This document shows positions 55,495 to 64,000 of a stretch of 64,000 nt of DNA, piece after piece. The notes under the pieces are model-generated. The model had not been told where the DNA came from. It did not search any database and was given only the letters and a program-made list of their open reading frames with translations. Source of the stretch: Tillandsia leiboldiana (lineage: Eukaryota; Streptophyta; Magnoliopsida; Poales; Bromeliaceae); assembly GCA_029204045.2 (NCBI GenBank), contig CM055066.1, positions 16,440,484 to 16,504,483 of the forward strand. Direction: 5' to 3'. The first letter of the stretch is position 1, and each line of letters starts with the position of its first letter. Both the position numbers and the translations under genes were made by a program.

Positions 55495-58253
55495 TGTGAT
55501 GATCCAGGTTTCCATGCACTGTTTTTCCCATGAATCCAATGTGTGAAACACCTATTGATGGGGTCTGATCCACAGTGTGTCAAAAGGACGGCACAGATGG
55601 GTCCGTGGTGGTAATTATTGTTAGTTTGGCCTTCGGCGGCATTTGCCGAATTTTAAAAAAGTTTCTAGGCCAAACGGAGGGCGTATTGGATTCAGCACGG
55701 AAAAACGCTTGAAAACGGCTAGTTACTTGTTGAATTCTGAGTCCGGATGCCCAAAAACGGACTCCCGGATGTTTCTGGTGTTTTCTGGTGCATGGGGGGA
55801 GTCATGGACCGCTGGAGCGCCACGTGGCGGGCCCTCATTGGCCGGTCCGCAACAGATGGTCCATGGAGCAGCGCCGCCGGGTGCATGAGCCCGGCGCGGG
55901 GGCCACGTGGCGGGCGCCAATTGGCGGGTCTTCGGTGCGCGGTCCACGGAAGGGAGGCGGCCGGTGCAGGATTTTGAGCGGCGGTGCACAGCAACTGGCG
56001 GGAACCACGTGTCGGGCTTGTGGTTGGTCCGTTGCAGGGGCGCGGTCCACGGAATCCGCAAAGGGCCAACGTGGGTTTTTGGCTTTGTATAGAGCAGTGA
56101 GGGGCCGTTTTCTCCTTCCACTGTTCATTTCCACCCCGAGGTTCCCTTCTAAGAAAATTTTCCTCTCTCAATTCTACATCTCCTGTAGGCTTCTCAGGAT
56201 TTAGGAGGCTCGGATCCCGAGGTTTTGAGATTTTTCCGGCGTGGCGCGACGATCATTCTACGACAACCGGATTCGTCGCATTTCGGTGTTCAGGCTCCCC
56301 AGACTCATCCCGACCTCCTATTTTCGCGATTTTTGCGCCGTTGGATTCTTAACAGGTAGGGCTTCATTTTCTCTGTTGTGAGTTCTTCTGACTCCAAGGC
56401 TTTGTTGGAGTTTCTGTGGCCTCATTTTGACCCTTTTTTCCGTCACAGAGTTTTGGGACAGCACTGCCTTGTTTTGGCGATAACTTTGCACACGGACGTC
56501 GGATCAGGGCGATTCACAAAGGGATTTGCATCTACGCATCGCAAGGAGTCTCTCTGAATTTTCTTGGATTTTCCTGGAATTTCCCCGAAGGTGAGAACCC
56601 CCTTTTTACAGAATTTTATATCACAGTTTTGAATGAATGCATTGTTCGGGGTGGTTCCCTTGTCGATTTTGGTTCTCAGCGTAGGAAAATCGTGTGGAGA
56701 CGTGCAGGTACTTGTTTCGACCGGATCGTCGCGTAGATCGCAGTAGTATTTTTCTGGGAATTTCTTGGGCGCGTTTCGAAGGTGAAAATGGCTGAATTAT
56801 TAAACAGATTTTGGGGACAGATTTTTAGATTAAACTTGGATAATAATTATGTGTGCATCCTTTGGGACTTATGGTGCAGTATTGCGGGATTTCGGATCGG
56901 GGCGCGGACTTAGCCTTCGAGGACCGGATTTAGCGCTCGAGGTGGGTACCGTTGTTAACCTCCTACTTGGGATGTCCCCACTAGGCCTATTTGAGTTGCT
57001 TCTGTATTACATTGCTAAAGAACCGGTAAAAGAGAAAATGGCATGTTGATTGAGAACTAGATTTGCAGTTAGGGCTTGCATCTTAAAATGGACGGAGTAC
57101 TAATTAATGGGTAATTCTTGTAACAGTATGTCACCTAAACCTCATAGGGAGAAACCATGCTTTTATCTTCTTTCTCCGGTTATCTAGACTTAGGGGATTG
57201 TGCGCTCGGTTCGAGCAGGGGCTGGGATAGTGTAGTCAGGCATTTGGGATTTGGGACAGGCAGGCTGAGATGGCAGGGCATTGCGGCAACCGCGGACCTT
57301 GGGCGGTTGACCGGACAGTTGTCATTGCATCGGATTGGGGGAGAGGTTTTGGGCTTTCTTTGATGGATGGGTTTTCCCACTTTGATCAGAGTCATGACCC
57401 AGTTTTGCTGATCTATGATACTTTACTGAGGCATTATACTCGTGTGGGTCGCTCCCCTCGAGTGCCACTCCGGAGTGCGCGTTATACAGGCTTTGAGTCC
57501 TTGGGACTCCTTTTCCCTATCGGTGTTATGCGTAGGCTGGCATACCCGATTTGGCAGGCACAGCAGGCAGTACCAGTGCTCACTGGTGATCAGATTGGGT
57601 CTAGGCAGGCAGGCCTTTGTATTATGATGCATATTACTAGCTACACTTCTTGCTTGGCATTTTAGAGGCATTTAGTGGTAGCTTCTTCATCAGTAGTCAT
57701 ATTTACAGCTTACCACCCTTGTTTCATTTTCCGCCTCTTATAGTCCTTGTGGGCATGTCTGAGTTTGAGGTTTACCCACTAGGAGGAGGCTACTGTTCTA
57801 TAGTAGTTCTCACTCCCCACTGTTGTTTTTTTTCTTTTTCTTCCCCTTTGTTTTGCAGAGTCATCTGCGGGAGTTGCAGGACCCTCCTCAGCGGACCGAG
57901 GTAAGAGGATCGCGGACTAGATAGCGGTCTACCCAGGCACCAGTTCAGTTTAGATGTACCCCGATACTCTCAAATACTCTACTTTTCATTCTTTGGGTCT
58001 GGCTTCGGCCAGCTGTTGTATTTGATCAGTGGGCTGGGAGAGATATTTGTATTATTGAGAGTTTACTTCCGCACTTTTACTTTCCAGCTTTATCTGAGAT
58101 GTATTAGTTCTAGTTTAGCTCTGTTTATGCTCTTTTATTATATCATCTGTATATTTGAGCAGGTTACCAGCGCTTCGTATACACGGAAAATTTTCGTGTA
58201 TACGGCGGATCTGTAGACGAGCCCGGGTTCTGGTTTACACCCGGGGCGTGACA
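55495..58253 (+). repeat. 3' LTR of the Tekay element
   Basis: Same ends as the 5' LTR; G-boxes and conserved block (57438-57476) retained. ORFs in it mirror those in the 5' LTR with shifted ends caused by single-base indels. Confidence 0.92.
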
Positions 58254-59470
58254 TTTTCGCCGCTCCCCAATGAATTTTACTTGGGCTTTGCATAAATCTC
58301 GATAACAAAGATGTCGCATATATAATATCCGTCTACTGTTACCAATATAGAGTAAACTCCCAATCAGACTTCTGTACAACTCGAATCAATTTTTTTTCTC
58401 CATCATCCAATGATAGCTTCATATTCGTACCTATTGGATTTTGCACAGGATTGCAATTTTTCATATTAAACTTCTCAAGTAAATCATCAAGATATTTTTT
58501 CTGACAGATAAAAATTCCATTATCTTCTTGTTTTACCTCTAAACCCAAAAAATAACTCATGGGGCCAAAATCAGTCATCTCAAATTCAATCATCATATTT
58601 TTCTTAAACTCATTAATCAAATCTATACTGTTTCCAGTGTAAATCAAGTCATCAACATAAAGCAAACAATCAAAATCTCCATACCTCGAGATTTGATATA
58701 AAGTGTGGGTTCACTTTCACTTCTAGAAATTCGTTTTGAATAAAGTGCGAATCGATCCGACTATACCAGGCTCTTGGTGCCTGTTTTAATCCATATAACG
58801 CCTTTCGTAGTCTGTAGACTTTATCATTTTGTCCTTTATTTTGTAGCCCTGCGGCTGCTCAACAAAAACTTCTTCATCCAAAAATCCATTAAGAAAAGCT
58901 GATTTAACATCAAATTGAAAAACTTTCCATTATTTTGTGCAGACAAGGCCAAAACGTTCGGATAGTATCAAATCTAGCTACGGTGCAAAGGTTTCATTAA
59001 ATCAATACCTGCTTGCTGTAAGTAACCTTTTGCAACTAAACGTGCTTTTAATTTCTGGATCGATCCATCTGGTTTTATTTTGTCTTGTATATCCATTTCA
59101 GCCCGATAACTTCTTTTTCTGTGGATGGTTCAACAAGCTCCCATGTATTATTTTTCTCTAGCGCTGCAATTTCTTCATTCATAGCTTTACACCAATCATC
59201 AGATTTTGCCGCTTCCTCGAAAGTTTGTGGTTCTCCACATTGTGTGTACATGCACTGCTCATATATTTTACTAAGCAATTTTACCTTTCTCGGTGTTGTC
59301 TCAGGCGAAGTTCCTGGAGAAATTCGTGTGAAGCATGTGGGTTGTGTTTCAGTACTTATAATATTTTCACCATTATTCTTATTCTCAATAGTAGTTTCCA
59401 TCTCCTAACATCGGAAGTGGATTATCCTTTATTTTTGCACTCCAATCCCAACCTTTTTGTTCATCAAATA
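58254..59470 (-). pseudogene. Ty1/copia RT, broken
   Basis: Read leftwards on the minus strand: NNTWELVEP linker and IGLKWIYKTK (59170-59075), the DVKSAFL region (about 58900), MLYVDDLIYTGNS (58665 on, catalytic YVDD intact), MSYFLGLEVKQED, then YRSLIGSLLYI running into the Tekay insertion. Several frameshifts. Lineage differs from the Sirevirus copies. Confidence 0.85.
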
Positions 59471-60362
59471 TAGCATCACGTCTTATATTAAGGAGTTAGT
59501 AACAGGATTATAAAATCGATAGGCTTTACTTCTTTCGCTATAGCCCATAAAAATACACTTGTTACTATTATTATCCAATTTTTGCCTATTTTGTGATGGA
59601 ATATGAACAAAATAAACTGATCCAAAATTTTAAAATGCTTTACTTTCGTTTCCAACCTGCCCATGCTTCATAGGTGTAATATTATCCAGCGCCAAAGTTG
59701 GGCTTCTATTAAGAATGTATGCTGCAGTAGATACCGCTTCTGCCCAAATTATTTGGAAGTCCTTTCGCTTTCAACATACTTTTGCCATCTCTACCAACTT
59801 CGATTTTTGCGCTCAGCAATGCCATTCTGTTGAGGCGTGTAACTGGTTGTCAACTGCCTGCGAATACCATTTGATTCACAAAAATTTTTAAATTTATTAG
59901 AAATAATTCTCCCCCTCGATCTGTACGGAGAGTCTTATATAATAACCGGATTCGTTTTCGACCAAAATTTTAAATTTTCGAAAACATCAAAGCATCGGAT
60001 TTATTTTTAATAAAATAAATCCAAGTCATCCGACTATAGTCATCCATGAAAACCACAAATAATAATTGCTGCTGAGCGACGGTGTCTGCATCGGCCCACA
60101 ACATTAGCAGTATCAATTCTAGTGGTTCTTTGGCTCTCCAATTGCTGTTTCTTGGAAAAGAGTCTCTGTGATGCTTTCCTAACACACAACTTTCACATAC
60201 AGAACCATTATTATGCACCAAGGCAAACCATCAACCATATTCTTTTTATGTAATAAATCAAGCCCCTTAAAACTCAAGTGACCATATCTATAGTACCATA
60301 ACCAATCATCATCTAGCACTACTTTCATTGCAACATGAACAGGAAAAACTTTATTTTCTGTT
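59471..60362 (-). pseudogene. Ty1/copia integrase, broken, 5' end lost at gap 2
   Basis: Minus strand: VCESCVLGKHHRDSFPRN (60190-60135) is the end of the zinc-binding part, then FVVFMDDYSRMTWIYF, a SNGIRRQL-like region near 59860 with frameshifts, and FMGYSERSKAYRF near 59540. No intact frame. Confidence 0.8.
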
Positions 60363-60462
60363 NNNNNNNNNNNNNNNNNNNNNNNNNNNNNNNNNNNNNN
60401 NNNNNNNNNNNNNNNNNNNNNNNNNNNNNNNNNNNNNNNNNNNNNNNNNNNNNNNNNNNNNN
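60363..60462. other. Assembly gap (100 N)
   Basis: Exactly 100 N. The frame that appears to run from 60335 into the downstream pol reads through N and is not real upstream of 60539. Confidence 0.98.
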
Positions 60463-60538
60463 CGCCTATACGGGGCTTCCCGTATGGGCGGCGGATCTGT
60501 TGGCGAGCCGGGGCGCAGTATCACCCCGGGGCGTGACA
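60463..60538 (+). repeat. Gypsy LTR tail (last 76 bases)
   Basis: Nearly identical to the last bases of the solo LTR ending at 33632, ending GGGGCGTGACA. Directly followed by Sirevirus pol, so an LTR of this family is inserted in that pol. Confidence 0.85.
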
Positions 60539-63220
60539 GAAACACTTTGGCATGAAAGGCTAGGTCACATAAATTTTAAGGAACTTGCTAGAATTTCAAA
60601 CAAAGACGTGGTCAAGGGGGTTCCAAAACTTTCACTTAAACAAAACATTGTGTGTGGTGGTTGCCAAAAGGGAAAACAATCCAGGACTGCACACAAGAAC
60701 TTGAATCACGTTGGTACTAAACGGCCTTTGGAACTATTGCACATGGATTTAATGGGGCCAACACGTCAACCATCTTTGGGAGGTAAGTGGTATATTTTCT
60801 TATTGGTTGATGATTTCTCTAGATACTCATGGGTAGCATTTTTGAAAGAGAAAGCTGATACTTTTGATTCTTTTCACGAGATTTGCCATCGTATTATGAT
60901 TGAAAAGAATGAAAAGATCATTCGTGTTAGAAGTGATAGAGGTGGAGAATTCATAAATTCTAAATTCATTGATTTTTGCACTTCCAACGGCATTAAACAT
61001 GAATTCTCAGCACCCTATACACCTCAACAGAATGGTGTAGTCGAGCGCAAAAACAGGGTTGTACAAGAGATGGCGCGTGTTATGCTTCATAGCCGGAATT
61101 TATCGTTATATTTTTGGGCTGAAGCCGTAAACACTGCAGTCTATGTTATTAATCGAGTTTATTTGCGCCCGAGAACTTTAAATACACCATATGAACTATG
61201 GTTTTGTAGAAAACCGAATATCAAATATCTTCGTATCTTTGGGAGTCGTTGTTACATCTTACGTGATCGCAAAAATCTTGGAAAATTTGACTCTCGAAGT
61301 GATGAAGGGATTTTCATGGGTTATTCTACGAACAGTAGAGCATATCGGGTATTTAACTTGGAATCTAAAACGATAGTAGAATCTATAAATGTTAAAGTAG
61401 ATGAAGCTTTTCGCTTTGCATCTGATAAATCTACCCTTGATATGTCTCTAGATGATGATACTCCTGCAAATGCATCTTCTCATAACAATTCTTCCGATAA
61501 TGATGATGCATCTAATGGTTCTTCAAGTTTATCTGATGTGCAGGAATCATCTCATGTACCTCCGAGTACTCCGTTACCTCAAACGTTACGCATCTCCAAG
61601 GATCATCCGGAATCTAATATTATTGGAGACCCACAAGAAGGAGTCAGGACTCGGAGACAGTTGGTTTGTGGATTCGCTTGCTACGTTTCCTTAATCGAAC
61701 CAAAGAACGTTGATGAAGCTCTTCAGGATGACTATTGGATTGAAGCAATGCAGGAAGAGCTCCATCAGTTTGAACGGAACAAAGTCTGGGAATTAACGAC
61801 GCCTCCGAAGCAACACAATGTGATTGGTACTAAATGGATTTTCAAGAACAAGAAAAATGAGGATGGTACCATCATCAGGAACAAAGCACGCTTAGTTGCT
61901 CAAGGCTACTCTCAAATAGAAGGTATAGACTTTGATGAAACGTTCGCCCCGGTAGCTAGACTCGAGTCCATTCGTATCTTATTTGCAATTGCTTGTCATT
62001 TTAAAATAAAGTTATTTCAAATGGACGTTAAGAGCGCGTTTTTAAATGGGTTTTTAAATGAGGAAGTTTATGTGGCTCAACCGAAAGGTTTTGCAGACTG
62101 TAAACAACATAACCATGTTTTTCGTTTGAAAAAGGCTCTTTACGGTCTAAAACAAGCACCGCGAGCGTGGTACGAAAGGCTAACAAAGCACCTATTGGAA
62201 AAGGGCTACACTCGAGGGGGAGCTGACCGGACTCTCTTTGTGAAGCATTATCAGGATAATTTCATTGTGGCACAAATCTATGTCGATGACATTGTATTTG
62301 GTGCAACTAGAGACAATGATGCTTCTAAATTCGCTGAAACCATGGAAAGCGAATTTGAGATGTCAGTGATGGGCGAACTGACATACTTTCTTGGATTGCA
62401 AGTGAAACAAAATGATGATGGCATCCATTTGTGTCAATCCAAGTATGCAAGGGAGTTGGTGAAGAAATTCGATTTAGAAAACTCTAAAGATTTTCCGACT
62501 CCTATGGGAACTAGCAATAAGGGATTAGGAAGTGAATCTCTTAGTAAGAATGTAGACGAGAAACTTTATCGCAGCATGATTGGAAGTCTACTTTACCTCA
62601 CGGCTAGTCGCCCGGACATATCCTTTAGTGTTGGGATTTGCGCGAGATATCAATCAGCACCAAAGGAGGTTCACCTGAAAGCGGTGAAACGGATCATCCG
62701 GTACATTAAAGGAACCATAAAGTTCGGAATTTGGTATCCTATGGGAACAAATCTAGATATTGTTGGATATTCAGATGCCGATTGGGCAGGATCTGGGGAT
62801 GATCGGAAAAGTACGAGTGGTGCATGTTTTTATCTTGGCCATTGCCTTGTTGCATGGCATAGTAAAAAGCAAAACTGCATTGCACTCTCGACTGCCGAAG
62901 CGGAATATATCTCAGCTGGTAGTTGTTCAACCCAACTCATTTGGATGAAAAGTGTGTTGAGCGACTTCCGAATTTCAGCAACTTCGGTAACGATTCTCTG
63001 TGACAACACCAGTGCTATAAACATTTCCAAAAACCCTGTGTTGCACTCAAGAACAAAACACATTGAACTTAGATATCATTTTCTTAGAGAGCTAGTTGAA
63101 TCAAATATTCTTCAAATTTCATATATTTCAACTGAAGATCAATTAGCTGACATTTTAACAAACCTTTGGATCAAAAACGATTTATTCATTTGCGTAAAGC
63201 AATTGGAATGCTTTTCTTGA
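60539..63220 (+). CDS. Sirevirus-like pol: integrase, RT, RNase H (5' truncated, otherwise open)
   Basis: 893 codons with no stop, cut at the N-terminus by the gypsy LTR. Residue numbers count from 60539. Integrase: HERLGH and CGGC zinc site (5-42), catalytic D70, D133 and E169 with the D-35-E spacing. A Ser/Asn/Asp-rich linker (about 300-370). RT: KARLVAQGYSQ, MDVKSAFLNGF, catalytic YVDD at 581-584. RNase H: D746 in YSDADWAG, SKKQNCIALSTAEAEY, CDNTSAI, HSRTKHIELRYHF. This supports replication (cDNA synthesis, RNA removal, integration) in the particle. Protease and gag are missing here. It is the best preserved Sirevirus pol in the window and a close relative of the broken copy at 19397-22017. 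Confidence 0.92.
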   Translation, partial: ETLWHERLGHINFKELARISNKDVVKGVPKLSLKQNIVCGGCQKGKQSRTAHKNLNHVGTKRPLELLHMDLMGPTRQPSLGGKWYIFLLVDDFSRYSWVAFLKEKADTFDSFHEICHRIMIEKNEKIIRVRSDRGGEFINSKFIDFCTSNGIKHEFSAPYTPQQNGVVERKNRVVQEMARVMLHSRNLSLYFWAEAVNTAVYVINRVYLRPRTLNTPYELWFCRKPNIKYLRIFGSRCYILRDRKNLGKFDSRSDEGIFMGYSTNSRAYRVFNLESKTIVESINVKVDEAFRFASDKSTLDMSLDDDTPANASSHNNSSDNDDASNGSSSLSDVQESSHVPPSTPLPQTLRISKDHPESNIIGDPQEGVRTRRQLVCGFACYVSLIEPKNVDEALQDDYWIEAMQEELHQFERNKVWELTTPPKQHNVIGTKWIFKNKKNEDGTIIRNKARLVAQGYSQIEGIDFDETFAPVARLESIRILFAIACHFKIKLFQMDVKSAFLNGFLNEEVYVAQPKGFADCKQHNHVFRLKKALYGLKQAPRAWYERLTKHLLEKGYTRGGADRTLFVKHYQDNFIVAQIYVDDIVFGATRDNDASKFAETMESEFEMSVMGELTYFLGLQVKQNDDGIHLCQSKYARELVKKFDLENSKDFPTPMGTSNKGLGSESLSKNVDEKLYRSMIGSLLYLTASRPDISFSVGICARYQSAPKEVHLKAVKRIIRYIKGTIKFGIWYPMGTNLDIVGYSDADWAGSGDDRKSTSGACFYLGHCLVAWHSKKQNCIALSTAEAEYISAGSCSTQLIWMKSVLSDFRISATSVTILCDNTSAINISKNPVLHSRTKHIELRYHFLRELVESNILQISYISTEDQLADILTNLWIKNDLFICVKQLECFS

Positions 63221-64000
63221 AATAATCTCCTTTTTGAAACCAATGCTTAGGTTAGGTTTTTGTTTTTGTGTTTTTGTTCATTATCTATGCTTAGACATAG
63301 AACATTAATTGAGCATGTGGATTATATTGACTTTAACTGCATCCTTTCACACATTTAGAAATTTATTATGCTTTTGATATCATAATATTTCAGTTGATGC
63401 AATGATCATTTATATCAGTTAAGTCATCTTTTAAGTGATCAAAGTCAATTTCTCTCTCAATGATCTCTTGGTATAGTTATTATCTTATTTGACTATTTAG
63501 TCGAGTATGAATGCGAGATCAATTTTTGGTTGAATACCTTATATCTTAAATAATTGATAGCCAATTGAGGAGGAGTCAAAGAAATGTAATATGCTCAAAA
63601 GATGTGGAAAGAGTTACATCCCAATGAGGAGTGTGAAAACTACTACCACATGGAGGAAAGAGCTACCACCTCGGTCGTCCGAGTACTGTGTGCAGCTACC
63701 ACATGTATACCAAGTATGGTTTTTATATTTTGATTAAATAAAATGCATGTTGAAATACTTGACTCTGTCAAATTTCAAGGTTGGTATAAGGTGGGAATTT
63801 TAATGAAAGATGCTCAAAGAGCCACTCTCTTCAAAAGATTGCCTAGATATATTATCTACCATATTTGGGATTTCAAACATCTATTGATCTTGGTATTTCA
63901 TTTTCTTTACCAAATTGATGATTTGATAAAGGCATTACTGATAAGATCATGTTAGATGTGATTGAAGTTGTTCAACTTTAAGGGATTTAATTTTTATAAA
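63221..64000 (+). other. Sirevirus 3' noncoding region, cut by the window end
   Basis: Matches 41311-42000. Contains the conserved block 63601-63705 with hairpin CTCGG-TCGT-CCGAG (63670-63683) and a weak purine tract GAGGAGGAG near 63567. The 70-codon frame at 63743-63955 is not kept open in the homologous stretch after 41780 (frameshifts and stops), so it is not called as a gene. Confidence 0.75.

Larger units (their letters stand above)
47596..58253 (+). mobile_element. Complete Tekay-type Ty3/gypsy chromovirus element, 10.7 kb, recently inactivated
   Basis: LTRs of 2766 and 2759 bp, primer site, leader hairpin, gag, pol (protease-RT-RNase H-integrase-chromodomain-like tail), polypurine tract, and a perfect 5-bp target duplication. 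LTRs differ only by a few substitutions and single-base indels by eye, so insertion is young. Coding region has three in-frame stops and about three single-base frame changes. Inserted in the RNase H region of a copia element. Confidence 0.92.
46680..60362 (-). mobile_element. Minus-strand Ty1/copia element split by a Tekay insertion and cut by gap 2
   Basis: 3' LTR, polypurine tract and RNase H lie left of the gypsy insertion (47591-47595 TTTTC); RT and integrase lie right of it (58254 onward). Removing 47596-58258 makes the RT/RNase H reading continuous through a KRILRYLKGT motif. 5' parts (gag, 5' LTR) are beyond gap 2. Confidence 0.85.

Noticed and set aside
60335..60538. N-terminal 68 residues of the long frame ending at 63220
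   Set aside because: They come from minus-strand copia sequence, N bases and a gypsy LTR tail; real pol coding resumes at 60539.
63743..63955. 70-codon frame after Sirevirus pol
   Set aside because: The homologous stretch downstream of 41780 is broken by frameshifts and stops, so the frame is not conserved.
1..64000. Host protein genes, tRNA or rRNA genes
   Set aside because: I looked for conserved protein motifs outside retrotransposon domains and for tRNA- or rRNA-like sequence and recognised none; primer sites are only short complements of a tRNA end.

Overview
This 64 kb window looks like angiosperm nuclear heterochromatin. It is a pile of nested LTR retrotransposons, and I could not find a single host gene. 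The evidence for a plant is: initiator-Met-tRNA type primer sites (TGGTATCAGAGC), Ty3/gypsy Tekay-type chromovirus pol with a C-terminal chromodomain-like tail, Ty1/copia Sirevirus-like gag/pol, a hAT-like MITE, and long LTRs of 1.2-4.9 kb. I cannot name the species. Two runs of exactly 100 N (19297-19396 and 60363-60462) are scaffold gaps, so adjacency across them is not proven.

Layout. 1-2325: a GC-rich 73-bp minisatellite inside LTR-like DNA. 2326-7213: a very long gypsy LTR (left edge uncertain), full of simple repeats and short inverted repeats, followed by its primer site and leader up to 7687. 7688-19296: a Tekay-derived element with about 4.1 kb LTRs and a decayed interior (LARD-like). 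After gap 1, 19397-25379 is a minus-strand Sirevirus with broken pol and gag and one LTR. 25380-27022 holds two Sirevirus LTR pieces in opposite orientation. 27196-41310 is a Ty1/copia RT relic split by a 13 kb insertion with a perfect TATAT duplication. That insertion is a minus-strand solo gypsy LTR which itself contains a plus-strand solo gypsy LTR (with a hAT MITE inside) and a gag-only Sirevirus (TR-GAG type, TSD GAGTC). 41311-45335 is a Sirevirus 3' region with an env-like ORF and LTR. 45336-46679 are LTR fragments. 46680-60362 is a minus-strand Ty1/copia element split by a complete 10.7 kb Tekay element (47596-58253, TSD TTTTC). After gap 2, a gypsy LTR tail is followed by an intact Sirevirus integrase-RT-RNase H ORF (60539-63220) and its 3' noncoding region.

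The most interesting signals are structural rather than genic. (1) Three independent Tekay-type leaders carry an 8-9 bp hairpin whose 8-nt loop contains a 6-nt palindrome; both stem and loop palindrome show compensatory changes, as expected for a retroviral-style dimerization or packaging signal. (2) Sirevirus LTRs carry an array of hairpins with a constant hexaloop (AATCCA, or TGGATT on the sense strand) but different, covarying stems. (3) U3 regions carry arrays of TCCGGA-core palindromes (Sirevirus) or CACGTG G-boxes (gypsy). (4) The env-like ORF has its own LTR-like promoter block and a plausible intron.

Nothing here acts as a host pathway. The working relationships are between elements: autonomous pol encoders (a relative of 60539-63220 for Sireviruses, a relative of 47596-58253 for Tekay) could mobilise the gag-only and coding-dead derivatives, which keep the primer site, polypurine tract and RNA structures.
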